From Ascidia mentula (taxonomy: Eukaryota > Chordata > Ascidiacea > Phlebobranchia > Ascidiidae): DNA of 64,000 bases. This document shows positions 38,451 to 50,811 of the stretch, piece after piece (within the stretch, counting starts at the first letter, position 1; every line of letters begins with the position of its first letter). The notes below the pieces were generated by a model that made no database searches, was not told the origin of the DNA, and saw only the letters and a program-made list of their open reading frames with translations. The stretch covers positions 4,154,001 through 4,218,000 of the forward strand of contig OX387198.1 of assembly GCA_947561715.1 (NCBI GenBank), in the 5' to 3' direction. Position numbers and translations under genes: made by a program.

Positions 38451-39523
38451 AAGCATTTAATGCATTTTATTACTTGACTGAAGTGCACTTTTTACCGCGT
38501 TCAATAAATTGCGCCTTATGTATCATGGAAATACAGTTGCTCATACAATTGCCGCAATTAGTGAATAAGAACCTGCACAATACATCGATTTTGCACGAAT
38601 AAATAAAAGTTAAATTATTGTGTAGAGCAGTGTTACGAAGTTCGGCGTTACACAACAATCTACTATCTAAAGGCTGTGGCGTCATAACCTTTCTAAATAT
38701 ATGCTGATTTTAAAACTTTAAATATTAATCTAGTCGCATTCACAAGCGACACATCAAGTGTACTCTTTGCACATCAGCGTTTCGAGGCACACCGGTTGCG
38801 GTTGCATTGGCTTGGAGGCTGCGAAGGTAGCAAGAATGCATCTAGAATAGAGAGACAATAAACTGAGTATTCAGTTGTTGCCTTGTTGTTTGCTAGCATG
38901 TCCGTCTGTTTGGTAAGATGAACCACAGTATTAGCCCAAGCATACGCAATGCTATCGGCTAAGACCACGTCAAATTTCCTACCACCCACATAGTCTATAT
39001 GGCAGCAGCACTGTGCTTTAACAGAAGAAAGCGAAGCGTTTATTGCGTTTTTTCACTTGACTGAAGTGCACTTTTTACCGCGTTCAATCAACCACACACC
39101 TTGTATGCATTATGGAAAAGCAGTTGGTCATACAATAACTGCAAATAGGAAACAAGAACCTATACAAAACATGGGTTTTGCAAGAAAAAGTACAACTTAA
39201 ATTAATGAATATAGCTGTGTGCCCTTTTCTCCCTGATGTCACACTTTATTAAAAGTTGTAAAATTGGGCGCTACACAACAACCTACTATCTGAAAGCTAT
39301 GGCGTCATAAGTTGTCTAAAATATATGTTGATTTTAAAGCTTTAAAGTATTAGTCTAGTCGCATTCAAAAGCGATACACCAAGTATATGATCTTTGCACA
39401 TTAGTGTTTGGAGCTAAACCGGTTGCGGTTTATTGACGAAGATGCTACAAAGTAACTGGAATGCATCTCGAGTAGAGAGACAATTAACTGAGTATTCAGT
39501 TGTTGCCTTGTTGTTTGGTAACA
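38451..39523. repeat. Intergenic tandem pair (repeat units a and b), D-E spacer
   Basis: Two diverged head-to-tail units of about 0.57 kb. Each begins near an AAAGC...TTTATTGCATTTT-type stretch with ACTTGACTGAAGTGCAC, contains the short inverted repeat AACTGA-GTAT-TCAGTT, and ends at TACCACCCACATAGTCTAT. Unit b is cut at about 39524, where a different repeat (39524-40032) takes over. The same pair occurs before genes F, G and H. Confidence 0.7.
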
Positions 39524-40032
39524 CTCTAACGAGTGAGCACATATACATCATTCGGTTGAGAAGTGGCCCTTTTAGTCATGATATGAATGCAGTAGATCGT
39601 TGATAAAGTTTTAGTCAAAAGACTTGAAAAGCTGTGAAACTTCTTGAGGAACGCTTTGTTCTTTTTGATGCAAGAAAGTATACAGGAAATAAGTTGAACA
39701 GCACAAACAAGTCATTTGTGTTTCGTTGATTGTTTGGTTAGAAGTTAGTTTCAGAACAACAGCATGGGTGAAGTAATATTTCCTGCCACCCACACAGCAT
39801 ACGCCAGCAATGTACGTTAACTAGTAACACTGTCAAAACAACTTGTAGAGTTGGAACTTCCTGGAATGACAGTTTTAACTAGTTTAATCATAAAGTAGTG
39901 TGTGCGCAGTTAAAACACGTTAATACAGGTTAGAACCGGCAATTTATGTTTAAGTAGCCTATATTAAAGGTAGTGTTCATTGTGTTGGTATGGTTTACAG
40001 AAGTTGTTTCGCATCAGGCAATAAAGAAAATT
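39524..40032. repeat. 5' flank of gene E, duplicated before gene J
   Basis: From ACTCTAACGAGTGAGCAC to the gene E start, this stretch matches 63039-63544 upstream of gene J closely. It therefore marks the 5' regulatory flank shared by the E and J lineage. An incidental minus-strand frame (GGRKYYF) is present in both but differs in length. Confidence 0.6.
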
Positions 40033-40762
40033 ATGCTGAATATTGTCTCAGGAAAAATGTGGTTTATTGTGTTTCTTCAGCTCCTGGCAGTACCAAAAGG
40101 TAGGTAAATATTTATTACTGAGTATTTGATTATTTTATTGTTTAATTGCATCTGACAGTGCACAGTCAAACCATCAAGGCAATAAACGACAGTATTTTGA
40201 TATTATCTGATGATCTTGTGGATCCAAACACAGCACAGGAGAAATGTAGGTTGATGGGTGGAAATCTTGTAATGACGGATGACCAACAGATTAACATCAC
40301 TCTGATGCAACTTTTGACTGATAAATATGCGCATGGTAATTTTTTGCAGCTAATTTATGATTTCCCAGCAGTTTTGTCTGTTAACGGCTACCAACTTACA
40401 CAGGTTTAAAACGACTTTGGATTTTCCATGATTTTACGGGTACACAAATATTTGGATATTATTTTAATAAAAATCCAGTGGGCAATTATTGGAAAAGCAC
40501 AAAATCACTTGGAATTCTGTCGTATCTTGACTTTGACACAAGGTGAGTAAACATTTCACGCTAATTAACAATCGATTGCATGTCAAACATTTTGTTGAGT
40601 TTTGGCATGGTTTGTTGTATAAAAAACTATATTTTATGTTTGCCTTTTCATGCGAGAAACATTCTAGAAAACCTGGAAACACATCAGAACGAATCTATTG
40701 AAACTGTCCCAACATACATGAATGTTGTACACCACCCACCAAAGGGCGTATACGAAAATTGA
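40033..40762 (+). pseudogene. Gene E: truncated receptor, module 1 exons fused to a tail exon
   Basis: Signal exon (from 40033, MLNIVSGKMWFIVFLQLL), exon 2 (from about 40160, [14 protein letters not shown]) and exon 3 (about 40407-40540) are intact. Exon 4 starts normally at about 40668 ([11 protein letters not shown]) but after about 30 bases jumps into the last exon of a family member, deleting module 2, FN3 and the membrane helix. The join sits where the two parents share ACGAA-like bases. In the spliced frame it reads IY-stop. The tail residues (PTYMN, GVYEN) are open only in another frame. The product would be a short secreted half-lectin of about 145 residues, or nothing. I class it as a deletion pseudogene. 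Confidence 0.8.
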
Positions 40763-40930
40763 AAACCCTGTATTATACTACCCAAGATAACTTATGTTCG
40801 AATCTCGGTGCGATCAAAACCTTACAGAGTCAATGAAATTCATACTTGTGCATCTGTATCTGTAATTGGAAAATGAGATGTTTGCAAACTAATCGTATTG
40901 TGAATGAATTAGTATTTTAAGTCACATTTT

Positions 40931-40936
40931 AATAAA
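40931..40936 (+). promoter_or_regulatory. Poly(A) signal after gene E
   Basis: AATAAA about 170 bases after the last tail codon, inherited from the parent gene's 3' flank. Confidence 0.4.
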
Positions 40937-41065
40937 CGCAGTTTGTAACAGTGATGAAAGAATAATATGTTAACTTGAACTTGTCTTGTGATTAACATTT
41001 GTTGAGCTGATAACAATATTATGGTTGTTTCTTTCCCAGTATTTTGTTAACATTGGGAAGCAAAG

Positions 41066-42267
41066 CATTTAATGCATTTCATTATATGACTAAAGTGCAC
41101 TTTTTGTCGCGTTCAATGAATTGAGCCTGGTATATGTCAAGGAAAAGCAGTTGGTCATACAATTACAGCAGATAGTGAATAAGAACCTATACAAAACATG
41201 GGTTTTGCAACAAAACGCAAAAGTTAAATTAATGTGAGCAACATTGCTCATGTTGACGTCACGCATTACTTAAAGTTATGAAGTTCGGCGGTACACCACA
41301 ATCCAACATCTCAGGGCTATGGCGTCAAAAGTTGTCTATATAACTTTAATACTTGGTCTAGACGCATTCACACGTGGAAAGTAAAGTCTTTGCACATCAG
41401 CGTTTCGAGGCACGTTGGTTGCGGTTGCATTGGCTTGGAGGCTGCGAAGGTAGCAAGAATTCATCGACAATAGAGAGACAATTAACTGAGTATTCAGTTG
41501 TTGCCTTGTTGTTTGCTAGCATGTCCGCATGTTTGGTAAGATGAATCACAGTATTAGCCCAAGTACACGCATTGTTATCTGCTAAGACCAAGCCAAATTT
41601 CCTGCCACCCACATAGTCTATATGGCAGCAGCACTGCGCTTTAACAGAAGAAAGCGAAGCGTTTATTGCATTTTTTTACTTGACTGAAGTGCACATTTTA
41701 CCGCGTTCAATCAACCACATACCTTGTATGCATTGTGGAATTTCAGTTGGTCGTACAATAACTGCAAATAGTAAACAAAAACCCTTTAGAAAACATGGGT
41801 TTTGCAAGAAAAAGTACAACTTCAATTAATGAGTATAGCTGTGTGCCCTTTTCTCCTTGATGTCACACTTTATTAAAAGTTGTAAAATTCGGCGGTACAC
41901 AACAACCTACTATCTAAAAGCTATGGCGTCATAAGTTGTCTAAAATATATGTTGACTTTGAAGCTTTAAAGTATTAGTCTAGTCGCACTCAAAAGCGATA
42001 CACCAAGTATGGTCTTTACACATTAGCGTTTGGAGCTAAACCGGTTGCTGTTTATTGACGTAGAGACTGCAAAGTAACTGGAATGCATCTCGAGTAGAGA
42101 GACAATTAACTGAGTATTCAGTTGTTGCCTTGTTGTTTGGTAACATGCCTGTTTATTTGGAAAGAAGAATCACAATATTAGCCCAAGTATACACATTGCT
42201 ATCGGCTAAGCCTACGTTATATTTTCTACCACCCACATAGTCTATATGGAAGCAGCACTGTGCTTTA
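41066..42267. repeat. Intergenic tandem pair (units a and b), E-F spacer
   Basis: Units at about 41066-41642 and 41643-42267, in the same order as in the other spacers. Both contain AACTGA-GTAT-TCAGTT and end in the CCACCCACATAGTCTATATG block. Only small substitutions separate this pair from those at 46078-47283 and 50812-52006. Confidence 0.75.
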
Positions 42268-42480
42268 ACTGGAAACAGCCTTTAAGATAACTTGTTGAGT
42301 TGGAACTTCAAGATTCATAGCTTTCATCAGATTTGCCATAACGTAGCATATGAGCAGTTTAAACAAGTAAACACAAAATACAGAGGCTGTTTTTGTACTG
42401 CTTACTCTGATGGTAGTACATATTTGATTGTACGTCTTAACTGATTCACAAAAGAATATTGTCCGTTTAAGTGATGACAA

Positions 42481-45400
42481 ATGTTGTTAAATGTTGTATC
42501 CACACAAATGCGGTTTGTTATATTCCTTCAGCTCCTGACAGTACCAAAAGGTAGGTAATTATTTATCACTGAGTATTTGATTATTTTATAGTTTAATTGC
42601 ATCATGACAGTGCACAGTCAAACCACCAAAGCAGTCAAAGACAGTATTTTGGTATTACCTGATGATCTTGTGGATGCGAACACTGCACAGGAGAAATGTG
42701 GATTGATGGGTGGAAATCTTGTAATGACTGAAGACCCACAGATTAACAAAACTCTGTTACAACTTTTGACTGATAAATATACGAATGGTAATTTTTTCCT
42801 GCTAATTTATAATTTCCCTGCAGTTTTGTCTCTTAACGGCAACCAACTTACACAGGTTTAAGACGACTATGGATTTTCCATAATTTTACGGGTACAAATA
42901 TATTTGGATATTATTTTAATGAAAATGCTGAGGGCAATTATTGGGAAAGTACAAAATCACTTGGAATTCTGTCGTATCTTGACTTTGATAGAAGGTGAGT
43001 AAACACTTCACGCTAATTAACAATCGATTGCAAATAACTAAATTTGTTGAGTGTTGTCCTGGTTTGTTATATTGAGAGCTATACTTTATGCTTGTCTTTT
43101 CATGCGTAAAACATTAAGAAAACCTGGAAACACATCAGAACGAATATATTTTTGCTACGCATATTTCGAAAATAATTCCCAAAGAAGAAAATGGCAAGTG
43201 AAATTTGGTGCAAATTGCGAAGTTGGAGTAGCAAGTCAACCAGGATGGAATGGTAAGCAAAATGTAACTTGATTTGTTGGCGGAGCGTCAAGTTAGATAA
43301 CCACCGAGAACACCAAACGGGAATGGTTGATAGCAAGATAAATCTCCCATAAAATAACTTTATATTTCGATGATCAGTGTGGGAAAAAAATTACATGCAC
43401 ATGTTTTCGATATGGTGTCATTTGGAAGAAACTGGTTTGTTTTTGATTTTTGTTGTATTAACATGTACGGTTTTTTTCTTCCACGCAGGTTGGGATCACC
43501 AGTTTAACTTACCAGCTCGCAACACCTCAGGACCAGGTTACAAGCAGATATATATGTATCAATATGACGGTGTGTGGGCAACTATGTTAAGAAGTGTCAA
43601 TAAACCTTACGGTTCGTATCAAACTTATGTGGGATCATTCTTCGTGCCAGGTAATCTTTCTTCTCTGTTCATTAAACTCTAACAAATAGGTTTCTGTTTA
43701 ACTGTGTAAAATTGAAATATGAAATACATTGTAAAATCAATGATAGCAACGAAGATTATTTTGCAACAATATACATAGTTTGTTTGTCGAGTTTGTGCTC
43801 TTGGCTGCATTCGTTGTCAAGCTTATAAAAAAGACCGACTACGTTTTGCCGCATGTCGCACACCCTGATATAAATCAGACTTTCGTTACCGATTATAAAC
43901 TTTTTTTTTCTTGTTTTTATTTTACTCAAATCAATCATCATTTAACCAACCGGGAAAACGAAAAACACCAGAGCAAATTACTTGTTGTAGATATCAATGT
44001 TATGATCGGAGCTCGTTTTAACACTTCACTCAATGGTTGGTATTGGAGCGACGGATCTCCAGCAAACTTCTCTGTTTCCAACGTCACAACTTGTCAGCAG
44101 AGAGCGTTGCATTATGGGATCGGATGGGAGCAGTCAAGCGTTAAGTCTAGTGGAGAACCAGCTTACTACGCTTGTCAAGTTAAACGTAATGTTTATTTTT
44201 GAACAGTTTGTAACAAATTTTTGTCTCATATTAATCAATCATGAATCTAAAACGCTTTATAATTTTCAAGAAGAACATTTGACATTGTTTTGTTTTTGGA
44301 ATTACCGTCATAAATAATTTACTACACTTTTTGCGTTGTTGTCTTTGTTTTAAGCACAAGAATACCATTATTTGGGTAATCTATTCCAATACAGTCATCT
44401 AATTTTTTTATCCTCGACAGTTGTTGCTTCGGCGAAGGTACTTCCTTGCAATGTTACATCAATCAATATACAATGGAGTGGTTTGGACAAAATAATTGCC
44501 AATCACAGTTTTAACCCAGATGTAAGTTCACTCATTTGTTTTGTTCATTTTATAGTAGGCGATCAAACTAAAAACTCTTGATAGAAGGACAGGGCAATTC
44601 TTTTGCAAGCAAAAGTCAAAGTTGAAGTTGTTCAGCTTGGAATATCAATCTACCATAATTACAACATCAAATCAACAACCATCAGCAACCTAAATAAATC
44701 GACGTTTTACTCTTTTGAGGTTGAGTGGAACTTGGTTGGTAAAACTATATGTTGAGTTTGGCTGTTTCTTTTTAGATTACAGCGATGCTCACTGGAAATA
44801 TCACAGCAAATCTCCAAACGAAAATAAATGTTACAACAAATGAAGAAGAAGACAAATCATGTTTTTTTGCCTGTAAGGTGTTATGTATGGTATGGCTGTG
44901 TCAGCGCTGTATTGTCGTATATTGTGTTTGCAGCGACGGCAACATCAGAAATCACAACTCTTGGGAAAACTACTGAATTCAATTCTATTAATTTTGCAAA
45001 TGGTTTAGATGAAGTTACTCATCCCCAAAATATCACTGCTGGTTTAGTTGTGGGAATTGTGGTTGTCGTGCTGATTCTTGTGTCAATCGGAACATATATT
45101 ATATGGAGAAGGTAAATAAAATATTTTAAATTTTTACTGAAAATTTGTGCGATATTAATGTTTAAATGAGTTGTTTTGTGAACAATTAAAAGACCTGACA
45201 TTAATCCGAGCATTCTGTTTGATACAATAAACAATAAACTGATGACGCTGGTGTTGAACCGATGCCTAATAGAGATCCTGTTTTTTATACCCTCATATAT
45301 GTGATTGTTTGTAAAACTGGGATTGAACTGGGGGGCCTGATTCTGCTTTATTGAATTGAGCCAGACAATAAATAATATTTTTATCATACGGCCGCTACAA

Positions 45401-45782
45401 ACTAAAAAAATCAGAAAATAGAACCTGTTTTATATAAACACAGCAGCCATGCAAAATGTGTTTGCAATCATTAAATATCTGCTTAATCCTACGCGTTTAA
45501 ACTATTGTATGGAAACCAGCGCATTTTTCCTGTTTCATTTTGTTTTGCAGACGACCACAGCCTGGAAACTCAACAACAAATGACCTACATGGGAAAGCAG
45601 GCGGTAGGTGTATTTTCAAGTCTGTGTTAATAAGAGTATTGCAAAACCAAAAAGTTAGTTTTTGTATCTTTCTTAATTTAAACTTGTTTACAGATTCATC
45701 AAATCAATACGAAAATATTGAAACTGTCCCAACATACATGAATGTTGTTCACCACCCACCAGAGGGCGTATACGAAAATTGA
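42481..45782 (+). CDS. Gene F: lectin-like/FN3 receptor with three-tyrosine tail
   Basis: Twelve exons, frame intact throughout. Signal exon from 42481 (MLLNVVSTQMRFVIFLQLL), exon 2 from 42612 ([14 protein letters not shown]), exon 3 about 42857-42994 (LRRLWIFHNFTGTN), exon 4 about 43119-43251, module 2 at 43490-43651 and 43991-44185, FN3-like exons 44422-44521, 44592-44719 and 44776-44872, stalk/helix 44933-45112 ([20 protein letters not shown]), linker 45551-45602, tail 45694-45782. The tail has YENI, PTYMN and GVYEN-stop, three tyrosines each with Asn at +2, the Grb2 SH2 consensus. In exon 6 the middle cysteine (NCSGEP in most members) is Ser (KSSGEP), so one disulphide of module 2 is probably missing. 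This is the best intact model of the three-tyrosine type. Confidence 0.85.
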
Positions 45783-46077
45783 AAACACTGTATTACTACC
45801 CAAGATAACCTTTGTTCGAATTTCGGTGCGATCAAAACCTTACAGAGTCAATGAAATTCATACTTGTGCATCTGTATCTGTAATTGGAAAATGAGATGTA
45901 TGCAAACTGATCGTACTGTGAATGAATTAGTATTTTAAGTTACGTTTTTTGATAAACGCAGTTAGTAACAGTGACGAAAGAATAATATGTTAACTTGAAC
46001 TTGTCTTGTGATTAAGATTTGTTGAGCTGATAACAATATTATGGTTGTTTCTTTCCCAGTATTTCGTTAACAAAGGG
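45783..46077. other. 3' flank of gene F
   Basis: Closely matches the flanks after E (40763 onward) and, in part, G (50671 onward). Holds the presumed 3' UTR. No standard AATAAA was spotted close to the stop. Confidence 0.4.
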
Positions 46078-47283
46078 AAGCAAAGCATTTTATGCATTTC
46101 ATTATATGACTAAAGTGCACTTTTTGTCGCGTTCAATGAATTGAGCCTTGTATATGTCAAGGAAAAGCAGTTGGTCATACGATTACAGCAGATAGGTAAT
46201 AATAACCTATACAAAACATGGGTTTTGCAACCAAACTCAGAAGTTAAATTAATGTGTACAGCATTGCTGTTGCTGACGTCACGCATTACTTAAAGTTACG
46301 AAGTTCGGCGGTACACCACAATCCAACATCTCAGGGCTATGGCGTCAAAAGTTGTCTATATAACTTTAAAACTTAGTCTAGACGCATTCACACGCGGCAA
46401 GTAAAGTCTTTGCACATCAGCGTTTCGAGGCACACCGGTTGCGGTTGCATTGGCTTGGAGGCTGCGAAGGTAGCTAGAATGCATCTAGAGTAGAGAGACA
46501 ATTAACTGAGCATTCAGTTGTTGCCTTGTTGTTTGCTAGCATGTCCGCCTGTTTGGTAAGATGAATCACAGTATTAGCCCAAGTATACGCATTGCTATCT
46601 GCTAAGATCACGACAAATTTCCTACCACCCACATAGTCTATATGGCATCAGCACTGCGCTTTAACAGAAGAAAGCCAAGCGTTTATTGCATTTTTTCACT
46701 TGTCTGAAGTGCACTTTTTACCGCGTTCAACCACACCTTGTATGCATTATGGAAATTCAGTTGGTCATTCAATAACTGCAAATAGCAAACAAGAACCTAT
46801 ACAAAACATGGGTTTTGCAAGAAAAAGAACAACTTAAATTAATGAGTATAGCTATGTGCCCTTTTCTTCCTGATGTCCCACTTTACTAAAAGTTGTAAAA
46901 TTCGGCGTTACACAATAACCTACTATTTAAAAGTTATGGCGTCACAAGTTGTCTAAAATATATGTTGACTTTGAAGCTTTAAAGTATTAGTCTAGTCGCA
47001 TTCAAAAGCGATACACCAAGTATGGTCTTTGCACATCAGCGGTTGGAGCTAAACCGGTTGCGGTTTATTGACGTAGAGGCTACAAAGTAACTGGAATGCA
47101 TCTCGAGTAGAGAGACAATTAACTGAGTATTCAGTTGTTGCCTTGTTGTTTGGTAACATGTCTGTTTATTTGGAAAGATGAATCACAATATTAGCACAAG
47201 TATACGCATTGCTATCGGCTAAGTCTATGTCATATTTCCTACCACCTACATGGTCTATATGCCAGCAACACTGTGCTATAACT
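46078..47283. repeat. Intergenic tandem pair (units a and b), F-G spacer
   Basis: Units at about 46078-46672 and 46673-47283, homologous to the pairs in the neighbouring spacers. The short inverted repeat is kept in unit b and slightly altered (GCAT loop) in unit a. Confidence 0.75.
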
Positions 47284-47381
47284 GGTAACAGTCTTTATGG
47301 TCACTTGACGAGCTTGGGAATCGACAGCAAATTTGTCCGTTCAGGTAATGAGAAATGTTGTTAAATGTTGCATTCAAACAA

Positions 47382-50300
47382 ATGTGGTTAATTATGTTCC
47401 TTCAGCTCCTGACAATACCAAAAGGTTGGTGAATATTTATCACTGAGTATTTGATTATTTTACTTTAGTTTAATTGCATCTGACAGTGCACAGTCAAATC
47501 ATCAAAGCAATAAACGACAATATTTTGATATTATCTAATGATCTTGTGGATGCAAACCTAGCACACGAGAAATGTGGGTTGATGGGTGGAAATCTTGTGA
47601 TGAAGGATGACCGGCAGATGAATACAACTCTGATACAATTTTTGACTGATAAATATACAAACGGTAATTTTTTGCAGCTAATTTTTGATTTCCCTGCAGT
47701 TTTGTCTCTTAGCGGCAACCAACTAACACAGGTTTCAAACGACTATGGATTTTCCATGACTTTAAGGGTACAGATATATTTGGATATTATTTTAATGAAA
47801 ATGCGGTAGACTATTGGAAAAGCGCAAAATCACTTACTATTGGAAAAGCGCAAAAGAATTCTGTGGTATCTTAACTTTGATGCAAGGTGAGTAAACATTT
47901 CACGCCAACGAACAATCGATTGCATATCAAACATTCTGTTGAGTTTTGGCATTGTTTGTTGTATTAAAAACCATATTTTATGTTTGTCTTTTCATACGAG
48001 AAACATTTTAGAAAACCTGAAAACGGATCAGAACGAGTCTATTTTTGCTACGCATATTCCGAAAGTCATTCCCAATGAAGAAAATGGCAAGTGAAAGTTG
48101 GTAGAAATTGCCAAGTTGGAGTATGGAGTCAACCAGGATGGAATGGTGAGCGAAATGTAGCTTGATTCATTGGCGGAGCTTTAAGTTGGACAACCAACGA
48201 GAACACCGAACTGGAACGGTTGATAGCAAGATAAATCGTCCATAAAATAACTTTATATTTCGATGATCAGTCTGGGAAAAAAATTCTTCAGTAGTTTTCG
48301 ATATGGTGGCAGTTGGAAGAAAATGGATCGTTTTTTATTTTTGTTGCATTAACTTGTACGGTTTTTTCCTTTCACGTAGGTTGGGAATACCGGTTTTAAC
48401 TTACCAGCTCGCAGCACCTCGGGGCCAGGATACAAGCAGATATATATGTATCAATATGACGGTGTGTGGACAACTATGCTAAGAAATGTAAGTAAACCTT
48501 ACGGTTCTTATCAAACTTACGTGGGATCATTCTTCGTGCCAGGTAATCTTTCTTCTCTGTTCATTAAACTCTAATAAATGGGTTTCTGTTTAACTGTGTA
48601 AAATGGTAATATGAAATACATTGTAAAACCAATGATAGCAACGAAGATTATTTTGCAACAATATACGTAGTTTATTTGTCGAGTTTGTGCTCTTGGTCAC
48701 ATTCGTTGTCAACCTTATGAAAAAAAGACCGACTACATTTGCCGCAAGTCGCACACCCTGATATGAATCAGTCTTTCGTTAAAGATGATAAACTTTTTTT
48801 TCTTGTTTTTATTTTACTCAAATCAATCATCATTTAACCAACCGGGAAAACGAAAAACACCAGAGCAAATTGCTTGTTGTAGATATCAATGTTATGATCG
48901 GAGCTCGTTTTAACACTTCACTCAATGGTTGGTATTGGAGCGACGGATCTCCAGCAAACTTCTCTGTTTCCAACGTCACAACTTGTCAGCAGAGAGCGTT
49001 GCATTATGGGATCGGATGGGAACAGTCAAGCGTGAACTGTAGTGGAGAACCAGCTTACTACGCTTGTCAAGTTAAATGTAACGTTTAATTTTAAACAGTT
49101 TGTAACAAATTTTTGTCTGATATTAATTAATCATCAATCGAAAACGCTTTATAGTTTTCAAGAAGAAACATTTGGCATTGTTTTGTTTTTGGAATTACCG
49201 TCATAAATCATTTATTACACTTTTTTGCGTTGCTGTCTTTGTTTTAAGCACAAGAATACCATTATTTGGGTAATCTATTCCAATACAGTCATCTAATTTT
49301 TTGATCCTCGACAGTTGTTGCTTCGGCGAAGGTACTTCCTTGCAATGTTACATCAACCAATATACAATAGAGTGGTTTGGACAAAATAATTGCCAATCAC
49401 ATTTTTAACCCAGATGTAAGTTCACTCATTTGTTTTGTTCATTTTATAGTAGGCGATCAAACTAAAAATTCTCTATAGAAGGACAGGGCAATTTTTTTGC
49501 AAGCAAAAGTCAAAGTTGAAGTTGTTCGGCTTGGAATATCAATCTACCATAATTACAACATCTAATCAACAACCATCAGCAACCTAAATAAATCGACATT
49601 TTACTCTTTTGAGGTTTGAGTGGAACTTGGTTGGTAAAACTATATGTTGAGTTTGGCTGTTTCTTTTTGATTACAGCGATGCTCACTGCAAATATCACAG
49701 CAAATCTCCAAACGAAAATAAATGTTACAACAAATGAAGAAGAAGACAAATCATGTTTTTTTACCTGTAAGGTTTATATGATGTATAGCTGTGTCAGTGC
49801 TGTATTGCCGTATATTGTGTTTGCAGCGACAGCAACATCAGAAATCACAACTCTTGGGAAAACTACAGTATTCAGTTCTATTAATTATACGAATGGTTTA
49901 GATGAAGATACTAATCATCAAAATATCACTGCTGGTTTAGTTGTGGGAATTGTGGTTGTCGTGCTGATTCTTGTGTCAATCGGAACATATATTATATGGA
50001 GAAGGTAAATAAAATATTTTAAATTTTTACTGAAAATTTGTGCGATATTAATGTTTAAATGAGTTATTTTGTGAACAATTAAACGACCTGACATTAATCC
50101 GAGCATTCTGTTTGATACAGTAGACAATAAACTGATGACGCTGGTGTTGAACCGATGCCTATCAGAGACCCTGTTTTTTATACCCTCATATATGTGATTG
50201 TTTATACCACTGGGATTGAACTGGAGGGCCAGATTCTGCTTTATTGAAATGAGCCAGACAATAGATAATATTTTTATGATACGGCCGCTACAAACTAAAA

Positions 50301-50670
50301 AAAACAGAAAACAGAACTTGTTTTATAAACACAGCCATGCAAAATGTGTTTACAGTCATTAAATATCTGCTTAATCCTACGCGTTTAAACTATTGTATGG
50401 AAAACAGCGCATTTTTCCAGTTTCATTTTGTTTTCCAGACGACCACAGCCTGGAAACTCAACAACAAATGACCTACACGGAAAAGCAGGCGGTAGGTGTA
50501 TTTTCAAGTCTGTGTTAATAAGAGTATTGCAAGAACAAAAAGTTAGTTTTTGTATCTTTCTTAATTTAAACTTGTTTACAGATACATCAAATCAATACGA
50601 AAATATTGAAACTGTCCCAACATACATGAATCCTGATCACCATCCACCAGAGGGCGTATACGAAAATTGA
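47382..50670 (+). pseudogene. Gene G: decayed lectin-like/FN3 receptor
   Basis: Same exon plan and spacing as F (about 4.9 kb downstream) but with several lesions. Exon 3 has a partial tandem duplication of the TGGAAAAGCGCAAAA segment (about 47813-47855) leading to stops. Exon 4 has a stop in SQ-stop-RKW. Exon 5 has an extra T near 48395 that creates a stop after YRF. Exon 7 has a Trp-to-stop change, and exon 8 a Lys-to-stop change at IKST. Exon 6 (48883-49077), stalk/helix (to 50005) and tail (50582-50670, YENI, PTYMN, GVYEN) are still open. It is a clear pseudogene, yet its exon 6 is as close to the family consensus as in working genes. Confidence 0.9.
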
Positions 50671-50811
50671 AAACACTGGATTCGTACCCAAGATAACCTA
50701 TGTTCGAATCTCGGTGCGATCAAAACCTTACAAAGTCAATGTGATTAACTTTTGTAAAGCTGATAACAATATTATGGTTGTTTCTTTCCCAGCATTTTGT
50801 TAACATTGGGA
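50671..50811. other. 3' flank of gene G
   Basis: Shortened version of the flank after gene F: about 150 bases present there are missing here. No gene. Confidence 0.4.

Noticed and set aside
38774-38989. Minus-strand frame of about 70 residues (GGRKFDVVLAD) recurring in intergenic repeats
   Set aside because: It is open only because the repeat copies are similar. Length differs between copies, one copy is broken, and there is no splice or start context. Treated as part of the spacer repeat.
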